The notes: generated by a model from the sequence alone, not told the origin. Counted from the first letter of the stretch, positions 22,498 to 34,668 are shown. The stretch: 64,000 bases of DNA from Budorcas taxicolor (GCF_023091745.1 NC_068915.1:31922001-31986000); one strand, 5' to 3'. Numbers and translations are program-made.

Positions 22498-22850
22498 ATT
22501 TTATTCATCAATTGAAAATATATTTTTGAGGAACTGTTCTGTGTAAGTTGTAGACTAGGCACTCAGTATGCAAAAATGAAAAAAACACAAATAGATCTTG
22601 CCTCCTGAGGGCTTAACCTCTAGTGAAAGAAATAAACAATGATCACATAAACACATAAATAAATGTACAATCACAACTTTTGATAAGAAGTATAAAGGAA
22701 ATAACATAAATCATATAAAGTAGCATTCAGTGACAGAGGACTCTATTGACAGGTGCAGGTGCAAAGATAAGCTACAAGGGATGTTCAAGGAATAGTTTAA
22801 ACAGCAAAGACCTTAAGGATTTCATATTTCACAACAGAGGGATCCTTGGA
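22498..22850 (-). mobile_element. L2 LINE 3' end, ancient, antisense
   Basis: Antisense L2 words in order: 'tattttattcatcaattg', 'gactaggcactcag', 'cttgcctcctgagggcttaac', 'aaataaacaatgatcacataaac', then 'gataagaagtataaagg'. The order matches L2 well despite divergence. Confidence 0.6.
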
Positions 22851-23102
22851 ATGAAGAATCCATGGGCACAGAGAGCACACTTTTTGTCATAGACATTTTT
22901 TAAAAAATAAATTGTACAAACGTGACCAAAGGAAATGCAGCCTGAGGCTGTCTGACAACTGCTTGCTGAATCAAAATTGAAGACAGTTAACAACACTTCC
23001 CCACTCCTCCACCACTATGCTAGATATTGCCTGGACTATTACAGTTGCATTTATATTGGCCATCTTACCCATACCAGCCCCACCACTGCCTGATAACAGT
23101 CT

Positions 23103-23819
23103 GATAAAAGTGAAAGAGGGGAGTGAAAAAGTTCGCTTAAAACTCAACATTCAAAAAAAGAAGATCATGGCATCCGCTCCCATCACTTCATGGAAAATAG
23201 ATGGGGAAACAATGGAAACAGTGAGGGACTTTATCTTCTTGGGCTCCACAATCACTGCAGATGGTGACTGCAGCCATGAAATTAAATGACACTTGTTCCT
23301 TGGAAGAAAAGCTATGACCAACCTAGACAGCATATTAAAAAGCAGAAATATTGCCAACAAAGGTCCATCTAGTAAAAGCTATGGTTTTTCCAGTGGTCAT
23401 GTGTGGATGTGAGAGTTGGATTATAAAGAAAGCTGAGTGCTGAAGAACTGATGCTTTTGAACTGTGATGTTGGAGAAGACTCTTGAGAGTCCCTTGAACT
23501 GCAAGGAGATCCAATCAGTCCATCCTAAAGGAAATCAGTCCTGAATATTCATTGGAAGGACAGATGCTAAAGCTGAAGCTCCAATACTTTGGCCACTGTG
23601 TGAAGAACCGACTCACTAGAAAAGACCCTGATGCTGGGAAAGACTGAAGGCGAGATGAGAAGGGGATGACAGAGGATGAGATGGCTGGATGGCATCACTG
23701 ACTCAGTGGACAGAAGTAAACTCTGGGAGTTGGTGATGGACAGGGAGGCCTTTCGTGCTGCAGTCCATGGGGTTGTAAAGAGTCGGACACAACCAAGCAA
23801 CTGAACTGAACTGAACTGA
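23103..23819 (+). mobile_element. BovB LINE 3' 0.7 kb
   Basis: Starts just after the RT region ('aagtgaaagaggggagtg') and runs to the BovB terminus ('caactgaactgaactgaactga'). 5'-truncated with no RT. A frame at 23017-23289 is part host flank, part BovB. No clear TSD. Confidence 0.95.
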
Positions 23820-23820
23820 C

Positions 23821-24250
23821 TCCTGGTCCCACGTGTGCAACTTTCATGGATCTGTGGAAACCATGACACTTATCCTCCTTCATCCAAACACATGGGTTTC
23901 ATGGATCTTCCTGTCTCCGAGTTCATATCTACTCTTGTTGGTTGCTAGCTTCTTCCCCAGTTGCTAGAATCTAGTGGTACTTCCAGATTCTCTGGAGAAT
24001 TCTCTCAAGTGAGGTTTGTGTTCCTATTGTTGGCCTTTAGAATGGGACCTCAGATGACTCAGATCTTCTGTTGGCTTATATCTGCTCCATAGGACACATG
24101 TATAATTTGCCCTATAAGCTCTGAGAATTCACACCAATTTCTCCTTCAATCATCTATATATAGTTAGTCACTCATGTGGCACAGCTGCTAGGCCTCTGTA
24201 TATTCCAACCTGCAGGAACTATTGACAAGTATTGCATTTTCTAATTAGAC
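23821..24250. other. Unassigned DNA
   Basis: No recognised repeat or exon. Confidence 0.5.
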
Positions 24251-24255
24251 TTCCC

Positions 24256-24283
24256 TCCTTCCTTCCTTCCTTCCTTCCTTCCC
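24256..24283. repeat. (TTCC)n microsatellite
   Basis: Tetranucleotide tract of about six units in a pyrimidine-rich context. Confidence 0.9.
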
Positions 24284-24289
24284 CTCTCT

Positions 24290-24776
24290 CTTGGCTGAGA
24301 TGAAGGTTGAAACTTCTTCAGCTCCTCTTGGTGGGAGTAGAGTTGCTGGGGTGCTTCAGGAGGACTGAAGGACTTATGGCACAACAGCTCTATCCAAATA
24401 AATCTCCAAACTATCTCTAACTTCCAACATGCTCCTGTAATATCTTCTATGTGAGTATGCATTTAAGAATAGTATAAGCAGTGACTGTACCCTCCTCTCA
24501 CAATTTTTCCTTTTAGGCATTGTATCCATTTTGCGATGTCATCTGTATTGTGTATGTCATCTGCATGCCACAAAAAGACTTTTCAATTTACCAGCCTGTT
24601 ACATTTATATTAAACAAAAAAAAAAAATCCTGGAGCCTCCACTGTGTACATTTGTGTGTTTAAAGTTTAAGTCCTTACTGCCTCAGAATAGTTATTATCA
24701 GGTTTTCTAGCTGATTGCTTTACTTATTCTTTTATTCTTTCCCATTCTTCAAGTGCATCTTGGTATAGAGGCAAGT
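24290..24776. other. Unassigned DNA
   Basis: No repeat or gene recognised apart from a short poly-A at about 24616-24627. Confidence 0.5.
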
Positions 24777-24789
24777 TTCCTTAGATGCT
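24777..24789. repeat. Left TSD of Bov-A monomer (ttccttagatgct)
   Basis: Perfect 13-bp word, repeated at 24907-24919. Confidence 0.92.
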
Positions 24790-24906
24790 GATGTGCTCAG
24801 TTGGGGCCAACTCTTTGCCACCCCATGGACTGTAACCTGCCAAGTTTCTCTGTCCATGGAATTTTTCAGGCATGAATACTGGAGTGGGTTACCATTTCCT
24901 TCTCCA
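24790..24906 (-). mobile_element. Bov-A monomer SINE, antisense, with perfect TSD
   Basis: A single Bov-A unit of 117 bp with neither a tRNA head nor a second unit. Clean TSDs show that this short unit is itself the inserted molecule or a 5'-truncated one. Confidence 0.9.
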
Positions 24907-24919
24907 TTCCTTAGATGCT
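24907..24919. repeat. Right TSD of Bov-A monomer
   Basis: Exact copy of 24777-24789. Confidence 0.92.
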
Positions 24920-25665
24920 ACTGTGTACATATAACTTACTTGCTCAGAGAGATTTAATGGCTCCACTTGCTTACTGGCAAAAGCAAGCAAGCAAACAAAC
25001 CCTGAACTCTTCAGCATCCTGCTATGCTACCTTATTATTGAACAGAAGCTGATTATGGCAGTCATTCCTAAAGGGTCACAGAAATCATAGGCAAATCTCA
25101 GAATGCTTGGAAAACAGGAAAATTAGTCATCCACTTTGAACAGTAACAACAAAGTTTCCTTTGTATGTAGCAATGTGCTGAAACGCAACCTGAGATGTGA
25201 TCCTCTTCACCACTGTCCATCTGCCCAAGAGAAAATAGAACTTTCTTTTACACAGACTTGAGTCCCTGAAGAGAAACTTGATTCTTAAGGTTCTAAATTG
25301 CAACAAATTTCCTCCTTGCATGCTGCTTAGGATTAAATCCACCAATTAGCTTTTCAAAGAGGACTTGGTAAGATTTGTCTCCTCAGTAGTGCTTACAAAC
25401 AGAAAGCCATATTGAATGTCCTTAATCACTATTTAGTCCCCAAAAATAACACTTCCCTAAGCCCCTTCCCAACTGTGGGCTTAGATCTTCAGTTGCCATT
25501 AAACAATTTTGGACTTCATTTGACTAGTGATTGGTTGTGATGACTCTGCAGTGAGCTTTGCCATCTTTATGTGAAATTTCTACACCCAAGTATTGGCTAA
25601 TAAGGATACTTTGGTCTATACAGGCTGGGCCTTCTAATTTTAGACCAAGAAATTTAACTGGTTGC
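24920..25665. other. Unassigned DNA
   Basis: No recognised repeat or exon. A minus frame at 25127-25345 (72 codons) has no domain. Confidence 0.45.
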
Positions 25666-25667
25666 TG

Positions 25668-25855
25668 CTATCTTTGGTCAACATTAGGCTAGTGGTTCTT
25701 TGCACAGTAAAATATTCCAGGAAGCTTTTTAAAATGCCAGGTCCTTTACCCAGAGACTCTGATATATTTGCTTTGGGCTGGAGGGAGGGGAGGCACTGGG
25801 TGTTTCTAGCAGTTCCTCAGGTGACTGTAACATGTAAAAAGCTTAAGAACGGCTT
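25668..25855 (+). mobile_element. MER5A-like hAT nonautonomous element
   Basis: Word order resembles MER5A: 'ctagtggttct' near the left end, 'aagctttttaaaatgcca', 'ccagagactctgat', 'tttctagcagttcctcaggtga' and a decayed inverted end 'aagcttaagaacggct'. The inverted ends are only partly visible. Confidence 0.6.
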
Positions 25856-25859
25856 CAGT

Positions 25860-26298
25860 AGGTTGACCATAATCTTATTCTAGACATGGGCATTCTAGAG
25901 TCATTCCAGCATTGACTAAAATTATCCTGAATTATGTCTGGATATGACCCAGAATTAAAAGATATTGACATGCTAATCTTTCTTCTTTATTTCAAAATTC
26001 TATATCTGTACAGACATGGTTTCAGGAAATAGATCCCACGATTATCATAATTTTATGATGTTCAGTCATACAACTTTCATTTCTCCTCATCCGTTGGGAA
26101 CAGGTACAGGAAAGGGAGAACCAATCACTCAGTTCTCCATCAATTTAACAGAGCACAAGATTCCAGGATCATGCAAGGGCCTTTATTTCTTCTTTTTCTA
26201 ATTCAGCTCTCTGAGAAGATGGATGTGCTTTGGCTCAGTGCTTTTATATTTTTCCAGGCAAGGTACCAGCATCAATTTAGGGATCTGGCTATAATTTA
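25860..26298. other. Unassigned DNA
   Basis: No recognised repeat or exon. The 61-codon frame at 26016-26201 has no domain. Confidence 0.5.
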
Positions 26299-26309
26299 GT
26301 AAGTTGTTG
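26299..26309. repeat. Left TSD of short Bov-A (gtaagttgttg)
   Basis: Perfect 11-bp word repeated at 26387-26397. Confidence 0.9.
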
Positions 26310-26386
26310 TGTGTGCTTGCATGCTAAGTCACTTCGGTCATATCTGACTCTTTGACCCTATGCACTGTAGCCCACCAGGCTCCTCT
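26310..26386 (-). mobile_element. Very short Bov-A insertion (77 bp), antisense
   Basis: Only the 3' part of a Bov-A unit is present (plus strand 'ctaagtcacttcggtcat' to 'ccaccaggctcctct'). It is enclosed by perfect 11-bp TSDs, so this is the whole inserted segment. Confidence 0.9.
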
Positions 26387-26397
26387 GTAAGTTGTTG
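26387..26397. repeat. Right TSD of short Bov-A
   Basis: Exact copy of 26299-26309. Confidence 0.9.
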
Positions 26398-26635
26398 ACC
26401 CTTAGTTATTCTATGTATTCATTGGTATAATTACATCTTCTGTGATTCTCCTAGCCTGAGCTCAGTAAAATATAACATGCAGGACATGGAAGACACTTAT
26501 GAAATCTATACTTGTATCCAAATCTATTTTCATTTCACCAAAATCATTGTGGGAGGCCTTATTTAAGCTTACGATATAGTCTTACCAAGTCTTGGGTTTC
26601 TCCTACTCTTTAGGTGAATTTGCCTTTCCCCTTTT

Positions 26636-26833
26636 TCAATGAACTGAATGTTTGTATTTCCCTAAAACTCATATGGTGAACCCTGAAGTCCCAATGTGAC
26701 TATATTTTGAGATAGATTCTGGCAGGATTTGATGGAATTTAAGTGAAATCATAAGAGTGGGGCCTTGATCTGACAGAATTAGTGTCCTTACAAGAAGAGA
26801 TGCCAGAGAGCTCTCTGTCTCTCTCTTTTTTGA
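26636..26833 (+). mobile_element. MLT1-type LTR fragment (ERVL-MaLR)
   Basis: Plus-strand order matches an MLT1-type LTR: 'gaatgtttgtatttccctaa', 'actcatatggtgaa', 'ccaatgtgactatattttga', 'gtggggccttgatctgac' and 'agtgtccttacaagaagaga', then 'ccagagagctctctg'. The right part is missing where the L1 begins. Old solo-LTR remnant, no coding capacity. Confidence 0.7.
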
Positions 26834-26854
26834 AGAGACCGAAAAGGCAGTTTT

Positions 26855-28195
26855 TCCAAAAAGGGTGTTGGGAAAATTGAACAGCTACGTGCAAAAGAAT
26901 CAAACTGGACCCCTTTCTCACATAACATACAAAAATTAACTTAAAATAAATTAAAGACTTAAATGTAAGGCCTAAAACAACAAGCCTGTGGAAGCAAACA
27001 CAGGCAGTATGCCCTTTGACATCAGTCTCAGCAGTATATTTTTGGATCTGTCTCCACAGGCAAGGGCAATAAAAGCAAAAATAAACAAATGAGACTACAT
27101 CAAACAAAAAAGCTTCTGCACAGCAAGAGAAATCGTCAACACAATAAAAGGCAACCCACTGAATGGAGGAGATACTTCTAAACGATAAACCAAATAAGGG
27201 ATTCATGTTCAAAAATATAAAGAACTCATTCAACTCAATATCAAAAAACAAACAATTCAATTGAAAATGGTACAGGATCTGAACAGACATTTTTCCAAGG
27301 AAGATATAGAAATGGCCAACAGACACATGAAAAGATGCTCAGCATCACTAATCATCAGGGAAATGCAAATGAAAACCACAATGAGATATCATGTCACAGC
27401 TGTCAGAGTGGCTATTATCAAAAATTAAAAAAAAATTACAAGTGTTGGTGAGGATATGGAGGAAGGGGAACTCTTGTGGACTGTAAGTGAGAATTTAAAT
27501 TGTTGAGTCACTATGGAAAACAGATGGAAATTTTTCAAAAAATTTAAAATAGAACTATCACATGATCCATCAATTCCACTTCTGGGTATTTTTCCAAAGA
27601 AAGCAAAAAATACTAGCTGAAAAGATATATGCACTTCTATGTTCACTGCAGCATTATTAACAATAGCTAATGGAAGCAACTTAAGTACCCAAGGATAAAT
27701 GAATGAATAAAGATGTGATATAAATATTACCCAGCCACAAGAAAGAATGAAATTTTGCCAATTACAACAACATGGGTGGACCTAAAGTATATTATGCTAA
27801 ACGAAGTAAGTCAGACAGAGAAAGACAAATACCATACAATTTCATTCATGAATGCAATCAATAAAACAAAGCAGACAAATGAAACAGGCTCACAGATACA
27901 GAGAACAAACTGGTGGTCACCAGAGGGAAGGAAAGTAGGGGGTGGGATGAAATAAGTATAAGGGATTAAGAGGTATAAACATCCAGTTATAAAACAAATA
28001 AGCTGCAGGGTTGTAATGTACAGCATAGAAAATACAGGCAATAATATTGCAATAACTTTTTATGGTGACAGATAGTTACTAGGCTTATCATAGCGATCAA
28101 TTTGTATTCTATTTACATGCTGAATCACAATGTCCTACACCTGAAACTAATATAAAATGTATGTCAACTATATTTCAATTAAAAAATAAAAAAGA
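26855..28195 (+). mobile_element. L1 ORF2 C-terminal part and 3' UTR (older L1)
   Basis: 1.3-kb 5'-truncated L1. ORF2 words in order: 'aaagaatcaaactggacccc' near 26895, 'aaacaacaagcctgtgg' region, 'gaaatgcaaatgaaaaccac' near 27360, 'ggtgaggatatggagga' near 27447, 'ttcactgcagcattattaa' near 27641, then 3' UTR and A-rich tail near 28180. Long minus-strand frames across it (for example 26739-27326) are shadows. Confidence 0.93.
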
Positions 28196-28199
28196 AAGA

Positions 28200-28905
28200 T
28201 ACTTCATGGGATCAAAATTATAAATAAGACAAAAAGAATAGCATTTTGTTAATTACTCACATTTGTTGAAATAATCACATTTCAATGATTATTCTAGGGC
28301 CTTTGAATATGTGAATAAAAACCCTTTCTGTGCTAAATGAGTTCCAGATAGAACCCTTATCATTAGCTGCCTGAGTGGAAGCTGAATTTTAATACATTGC
28401 AAAAGATAAGTTCAGTATGAATGATCATCACATATCAGACAATAATTTCAAGTGACACAACACAGTACTCTTTTCTGAACTGCCTTAAAACAAACAAATC
28501 ATTTTAATGCCTGAATCTACTTTCAGTTGACTTTTTATGCTCCCATTCCACAGCAATTAAGAAGATAAGTCTATTTCTATATAGTTATGTAGAGTCACTG
28601 TCACACACTGGGAATAGCCTGCTTTTGAAGGACACAGAATGTTGTTGTTGGTTTCTTTTTTTTTTTTTTTTTGGTTATTTATCTAGGTAGTTGTTTCTGA
28701 CACTGCCTTTTCAAATTGCCCATTCCAACACATAAAAAGAAAGATAAGAAAATGAAAATCTGCAAGACTTAAAAATAAGGACTGTTAGCTAGACTGTGGG
28801 AAGCTGATCCACTAAGTATAAAGCTGAGAAACACACACATAAAAGCAGGCCATTTAATCCTAATGACAAAATAGGATTCAAGCATATTGGAAATGTAGCA
28901 TGTAG
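28200..28905. other. Unassigned DNA with a poly-T run
   Basis: No element recognised except a T tract at 28655-28672, perhaps the tail of a lost antisense retroelement. Confidence 0.5.
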
Positions 28906-28912
28906 TTATTTA

Positions 28913-29137
28913 TGGGCTGTGCTAGGTCGCTTCAGTCATGTCCAACTATGTGAGACACTATGAACTGCAGCCGGCCAGGCTCCTCTGTCCATGGGATTCT
29001 CCAGGCAAGAATATTGGAGTGGGTTGCTGTGCCCTCCCCCAGGTGATCTTCCCGACTCAGGGATAGAACCTGCCTCTCCTATGTCTCCTGCATTGGCAGG
29101 AGGGTTCTTTACCATTAGCACTACCTGGGAAGCCCAA
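28913..29137 (-). mobile_element. Bov-tA SINE, antisense
   Basis: Complete Bov-tA on the minus strand: tRNA-like head at the right end, Bov-A body, and tail at the left. A short 7-bp candidate TSD (ttattta) is at 28906-28912 and 29138-29144. Confidence 0.9.
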
Positions 29138-29144
29138 TTATTTA

Positions 29145-29611
29145 AGAAATCACAAATCAATGAAAAAAGGAGGGTTTGTAACTAAACTGAAAGTTGTTTA
29201 CCTATAATGAAACAAAATATTCATTGAGTTCTTGATAGAATATTATGCTGAAAGAGAAAAAAAAAAAAAGATACCAAACCTCAGATGGATTGAAAAGATA
29301 ATTATAAATATTCAAACCACAAAAGATGTGGCATGGAAAGTGTTCAAGATTGTATAAGTCTGATTTCTTACTAGAGAATACCTTCATTTATGTAAAAGTT
29401 ACTAGATGATATCTTAAGGAAAGTGATCTGACTGCACTAATGTTACAACTTTCTGTAAGTCAAAACAAAATAAATTGAAAAGCAAATCATCCATTAGAGA
29501 AATATTATAAAGAAATATGGCAGAGGGTAAAAAGACAACATTAGAAAGATCTCAAAAATATTGATAAAAATACTATGCTTGCAAAATATAATGAGAGAAT
29601 TACATACACTT
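29145..29611. other. Unassigned AT-rich DNA
   Basis: Nothing recognised. One poly-A run near 29259-29271. Confidence 0.5.
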
Positions 29612-29620
29612 AAAAAAAGA

Positions 29621-29911
29621 TCAGTCCTGGGTGTTCTTTGGGAGGAATGATGCTAAAGCTGAAACTTCAGTCCTTTGGCCACTTCATGTGAAGAGTTGAC
29701 TCATTGGAAAAGACTCTGATGCTGGGAGGGATTGGGGCAAGAGGAGAAGGGGACGACAGAGGATGAGATGGCTGGATGGCATCACTGACTCGATGGACGT
29801 GAGTCTGAGTGAACTCCGGGAGTTGGATATGGACAGGGAGGCCTGGCGTGCTGCGATTCATGGGGTTGCAAAGAGTCGGACACAACTGAGCGACTGAACT
29901 GAACTGAACTG
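29621..29911 (+). mobile_element. BovB LINE 3' end (0.3 kb)
   Basis: Starts 'tcagtcctgggtgttc' and ends in the BovB terminus, followed by A's. A-rich candidate TSD 'aaaaaaaga' at 29612-29620 and about 29913-29921. This short 3'-end form is common in bovid genomes. Confidence 0.93.
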
Positions 29912-30039
29912 AAAAAAAAGAAAACCGAATACTTGTTTATGCTAAAAATGGAAACGCAAATTGATCCTTTTTTTTCCTATAGTCATCAAGGGTTTACAAT
30001 AATGTGACTCATTAGTACTAACAAGGGACTAAAGGGGTA

Positions 30040-30450
30040 TAGTTTATTATTTTAGTAAATAGACACTCTAACTATTGGTGGAATGAAAAACATTTTGAAG
30101 AAAAAAAAATAACTGGAAATAGCATTTAAAAACAGAGAGTGCTATATACTTTAGGTTAGCAATTTCATTTTTTGGAAATCTATTCACGTTCCTTATAACA
30201 TTTTAAAGGGTAAAAATGAAAAAAATAGTTAAAAATAGAGAGCGATTTGATGATATATGACCATAAAATACATCTAAACATTTTGTAAAATATAATAAGG
30301 AAAAATCCACTAAAGTACTAACATAAATATTATTCAGGGTAGTAACATTACAGATGATTTTTTTATTTTCCAAGATTCCTATAAGAAATAAGTACTTCTA
30401 TATAATTGGATAAAAACAAATGACTTAAAATTTCCTGTAATTTGAAGTGG
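30040..30450 (+). mobile_element. Ancient L1M 3' region, probable
   Basis: Diverged; resembles L1M ORF2-end/3' UTR ('ttagcaatttcattttttgg' and later 'aagtacttctatataa'). Low certainty. Confidence 0.4.
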
Positions 30451-30465
30451 GAAATATATGTGTAT

Positions 30466-30929
30466 CAGCTCAGTTCAGTCACTCAGTTGTGTCCGACTCT
30501 TTGTGACCCCATGGACTGCAGCGCACAAGGCCTCCCTGTCCATCACCAATTCCCGGAGCTTACTCAAACTCATTTGCATTGCGTCGGTGATGCCAACTGA
30601 CCATCGCATCCTCTGTCGTCCCCTTCTCCTCCCACTTTCCATCTTTCCCAGTATTAGGGTCTTTTCAAATGAGTCAGTTCTTCACATCAGGTGGCCAAAA
30701 TATTGGAGTTTCAGCATCAGTCCTTCTAATTAATAATCAGGACTGATTTCCTTCAGGATGGACTAGTTGGACCTCCTTTTAGTTCAAGGGACTCTCAGGC
30801 ATCTTTCTCAACACCACAGTTCAAAAGCATTAATTCTTTGGTGCTCAGCTTTCTTTATAGCCCAACTCTCACATCCATACATGACTACTGGAAAAACCAT
30901 AGCTTTGACTAGATGGACCTTTGTTGGCA
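30466..30929 (-). mobile_element. BovB LINE 3' 0.46 kb, antisense
   Basis: From the BovB terminus to 'ggacctttgttggca', the C-terminal region. 5'-truncated. The frame at 30458-30733 is an antisense shadow. Confidence 0.95.
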
Positions 30930-31392
30930 TCTTGAAAAACATCTAATTTCAAGGTATTTTATGTTTTCTTCTTGAATAGGTTTGGTACTATAGAAAACCA
31001 TATATTTGGGTGACAGTTTCTAACAGCCTTTAGAATTGACTTTTTGGTAATTCATAGTTATGTTCTCAGCTTTTATGAAGAGATTATTTCAAAACAGCCA
31101 TATTCAATTTGGTTTACAGAAACTATTGAAGAGAAAAACGTCCTTTGTGAGAAACTGTTTTGGGAAAGAATGCTAAGAAGAGAGATGGTCTGTTTTATAA
31201 TTTCAATAATGATAAGATCTGTACTGAACCCTGCCTTTTGAGTACTTTTAAGAGAATGGAACCAAATTTTTAAGCTCAAGTATCTTAACTACTCTATTGA
31301 CTTTAGTACACTTTGATATTACTTTTAGTTTTTCTTTACTAGGCACTGACTTAGTTCTGATATATCATTTATTTTCTAGTTCTTTATTCTTT

Positions 31393-31432
<40 letters not shown>

Positions 31433-33000
31433 TATATAGGTTGAGTATATAGGTTGCTCCATTTGGAATTTTCTTTACCCTTTCCTCCATTATCTCCTGA
31501 ACCCCCTGGCAATTCCAGTTGAAGTGATTGCTAAATTATAGAATCTCAAATAGAAATCACATCCTCTAGTATGATACTTACAAGACCCTTTCACCAACAC
31601 TATCTTGTGCACATGTCTTGTCCCCAAAAGAGGCTGAAAATCAGTGGGAAGCAGGCATCACATTTTATTCTTTCAGTAGTTCCCAATATAACCTGATACT
31701 TTGCAAGCTTCTTAGAAAACAGTAGTTCCTAGATTGTGGTGGGTATGTAGATACCAGCTTGTTAAAAATACAGATTCTAGTACTGATCATTTGTAACTCT
31801 CAAGAACAATGTCTTAAGTGACAGAACAGCAGTGCTGGTTAGGCCTTGGCAGTGATCATTTTGCTTCTATAGAACATTTCATTTAGGACCAGTTGGTATG
31901 TCAACCATTGAGCACAGTTAAGATTTCTGCAGTGCAGTTCTTGGTACACAGGTCTCACCTATTTAAATATTTACATTGAGAGGATTTCAGGGAATATAGT
32001 TTATATTCTAATTCACCCAAGCCCTGAAACGTAAAACCTATTATAATCCTGTACAATAGATCTCCTAACCTCAAGAACAAACTCATGACTACCACACCAA
32101 GAGCTGATTATTAGGTAACAGGCAATGATTTATATTTTTAATGTTCTGCAATGACCAGGTGCCAAAAATAATACAGTCAGATATTCAGTATGAATAACAG
32201 TTGATGCTCCAATGCCCCTTTCCTTTTGTTTTACTTAAATTTATTTAAATTGTTTCAACTCAGTGCTATGCAAAGCCAGTCACTTTGTTAAGTTGAAAAT
32301 TTCCAGAAACTTTCAGATAAAGAAATATCTAGATAATGTTTCTTATGTGATTTTAATATTGCTTTGTTTCTATTCATTACAGGGTTTTCTCAGTATTTTG
32401 ACAAAATATTATAGGTAATTTACTTAAAGATGTGTTCTGATAATTAAAATTTGATATCATATATTAGATTTCATCAGTTCCTGTTATATAGATAATATAT
32501 ATAGAAAAAACTTTATTATTTAAAGTATAAATAAAATTTTATTTCCAAAATAACATAATACAAAATTGATTTTGTAATAAATTTCATGGACTTTTACAGT
32601 TGGTCAGATATGCTAGTAAGAATAATCCTCTCAAGTGTGAAAAAGTATTAATACTTTGTGATAACATAATTCTAAAGTATGCATGCATTTTATATAAGAC
32701 AATAAGGAGTAAAGCAAGAATACTTTAATAGCTAACTTATAGTTTGTAGAGGTACATCCTAAATTAAAAAAAAATTCACCTAAGTCTTCCCACATAAACT
32801 CTAACATTTCATTGGTAGTAGATATGTTTGAAAAAAATCTATTGCCCTTATTTATTTAACTCTCCTTTACTTAAATAATGAAAATGGTAGTAGGAACATA
32901 AACATTTTAAATACACATTCTGAATTACTTAAACACTATGAAATATAGTCACTTCAGAGAATTAAGGAAACAACTAGAATCCCCAGAGAGTGATGAGATG
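30930..33000. other. Mostly unassigned DNA
   Basis: Contains the (TA)n tract at 31396-31429. A weak MER5/hAT-like patch may lie at 31690-31830 ('agattgtggtgggtatgta', 'agcttgttaaaaatacagat'), too diverged for a separate call. No exon seen. Confidence 0.45.
31396..31429. repeat. (TA)17 microsatellite
   Basis: Uninterrupted 34-nt TA run, expected to be hypervariable. Confidence 0.97.
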
Positions 33001-33002
33001 TA

Positions 33003-33103
33003 CAGTTAAAAAGACTAGTCTAGCTGTGTCCACACAGAGCTGATTCATTCATTGTACAGCATAAACTAACACAAAGTTGTAAAGCAATTATACTCCAATA
33101 AAA
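33003..33103 (+). mobile_element. L1 3' terminus, severely truncated
   Basis: Only about 100 bp of L1 3' UTR: 'agctgattcattcattgtaca' and 'actccaataaaaa'. BovB begins directly in its A-rich tail. Confidence 0.8.
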
Positions 33104-34668
33104 AACATCTTCATGACCCAGATAATCATGACGGTGTGATCACTAACCTACAGCCAGACATTTTGGAATGTGAAGTCAAGTGGGCCTTAGGAAGCATCAC
33201 TATGAACAAAACTAGTGGAGGTGATGGAATTCCAGTTAAGCTATTTCAAATCCTAAAAGATGATGCTGTGAAAGTACTGCACTCAATATGCCCACAAATT
33301 TGGAAAACTCAGCAGTGGCCACAGGACTGAAAAAGTCAGTTTTCATTCCAATCCCTAAGAAAGGCAATGCCAAAGAATGTTCAAACTACCACACAACTGC
33401 ACTCATCTCACACACTAGTAAAGTAATGCTTAAAATTCTCCAAGGCAGGCTTCAACAATACCTGAACCGTGAACTTCCAGATGTTCAAGCCGGATTTAGA
33501 AAAGGCAGAGGAACCAGAGATCAAATTGTCAACATCTGCCGGATCATCGAAAAATCGAGAGAGTTCCAGAAAAACATCTATTTCGGCTTTATTGACTGTG
33601 CCAAAGCCTTTGACTGTGTGGCTAACAATAAACTGTGGAAAATTCTGAAAGATGTGAATACCAGACCATCTGACCACCTTCCTTTTGAGAAATCTGTATG
33701 CAGGTCAAGAAGCAACAGTTAGAACTGAGCATGGAACAACAGACTGGTTCCAAATAGGAAAAGGAGTACGTCAAGGCTGTATACTGTCACCTTGCTTATT
33801 TAAATTATACACAGAGTGCATCATGAAAAATGTTGTGCTGGATGAAGCACAAGATGGAATCAAGATTGCTGGGAGAAATATCAATAACCTCAGATATACA
33901 GATGGCACCACCCTTATGGCAGAAAGTGAAGAAGAACTAAAGAGCCTCTGGATAAAAGTGAAAGGGGAGAGTGAAAAAGTTGGCTTAAAGCTCAACATTC
34001 AGAAAACAAAGATCATGGCATCTGGTCCCATCACTTCATGGGAAATAGACGGGGAAACAGTGGAAACAGTGACAGACTTTTATTCTGGGGGGCTCCTAAA
34101 TCACTGCAGATGGTGACTGCAGTGATGAAATTAAAAGAGGTTTACTCCTTGGGAGAAAAGCTATGACCAATCTAGATAGCATATTAAAAAGCAGGTTACT
34201 TTGCAAACAAAGGTCCATCTAATCAAGGCTATGGTTTTTCCAGTAGTCATATATGGATGTGAGATTTGGACTATAAAGAAAGCTCAGTGCTGAGGAATTT
34301 AAGCTTTTGGACTATGGTGTTGGAGAAGAGTCCTTTGGACTTTAAGGAGATCTAGCCAGTCCATCCTAAAGGAAATCAGTCCTGAATATTCATAGGAAGG
34401 ACTGATGCTGAAGATTAAACTCTAATACTTTGGCCAGTTGATGTGAAGAACTGACTCATTTGAAAAGACCCTGATGCTGGGAAAGATTGAAGGCGGGAGG
34501 AGAAGGGGATGACAGAGGATGAAATAGTTGGATGGCATCACTGACTCAACGGACATGTTTGAGTTAACTCTGGGAATTGTTGATGGACAGGGAGGCCTGG
34601 CGTGCTGCAGTCCATGGGGTCTCAAAGAGTCAGACATGAATGAGTGACTGAACTAAACTGAAAAAAAA
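33104..34668 (+). mobile_element. BovB LINE 3' 1.6 kb
   Basis: Starts in the linker before the RT ('catcttcatgacccagata') and reaches the BovB 3' end, followed by A's. RT is present in three frames; the catalytic box is mutated to Y-T-D-G. It sits in the poly-A of an older L1, so no distinctive TSD can be read. Confidence 0.95.
33136..34116 (+). pseudogene. BovB reverse transcriptase, broken
   Basis: Three consecutive frames (33136-33330, 33288-33722, 33685-34116) trace the RT. Visible: 'VQAGFRKGRGTRDQIVNICR', the motif A region 'FIDCAKAFDCVANNK', 'GKGVRQGCILSPCLFKLY' (motif B region) and 'LRYTDGTTLMAESEEEL' where the active copy has YADD. The first catalytic position A-D-D is changed to T-D-G, so the enzyme would be inactive even if the frameshifts were absent. 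Confidence 0.9.

Noticed and set aside
26739..27326. 195-codon minus-strand frame
   Set aside because: It is antisense to L1 ORF2 and the MLT1-type LTR. No recognisable protein.
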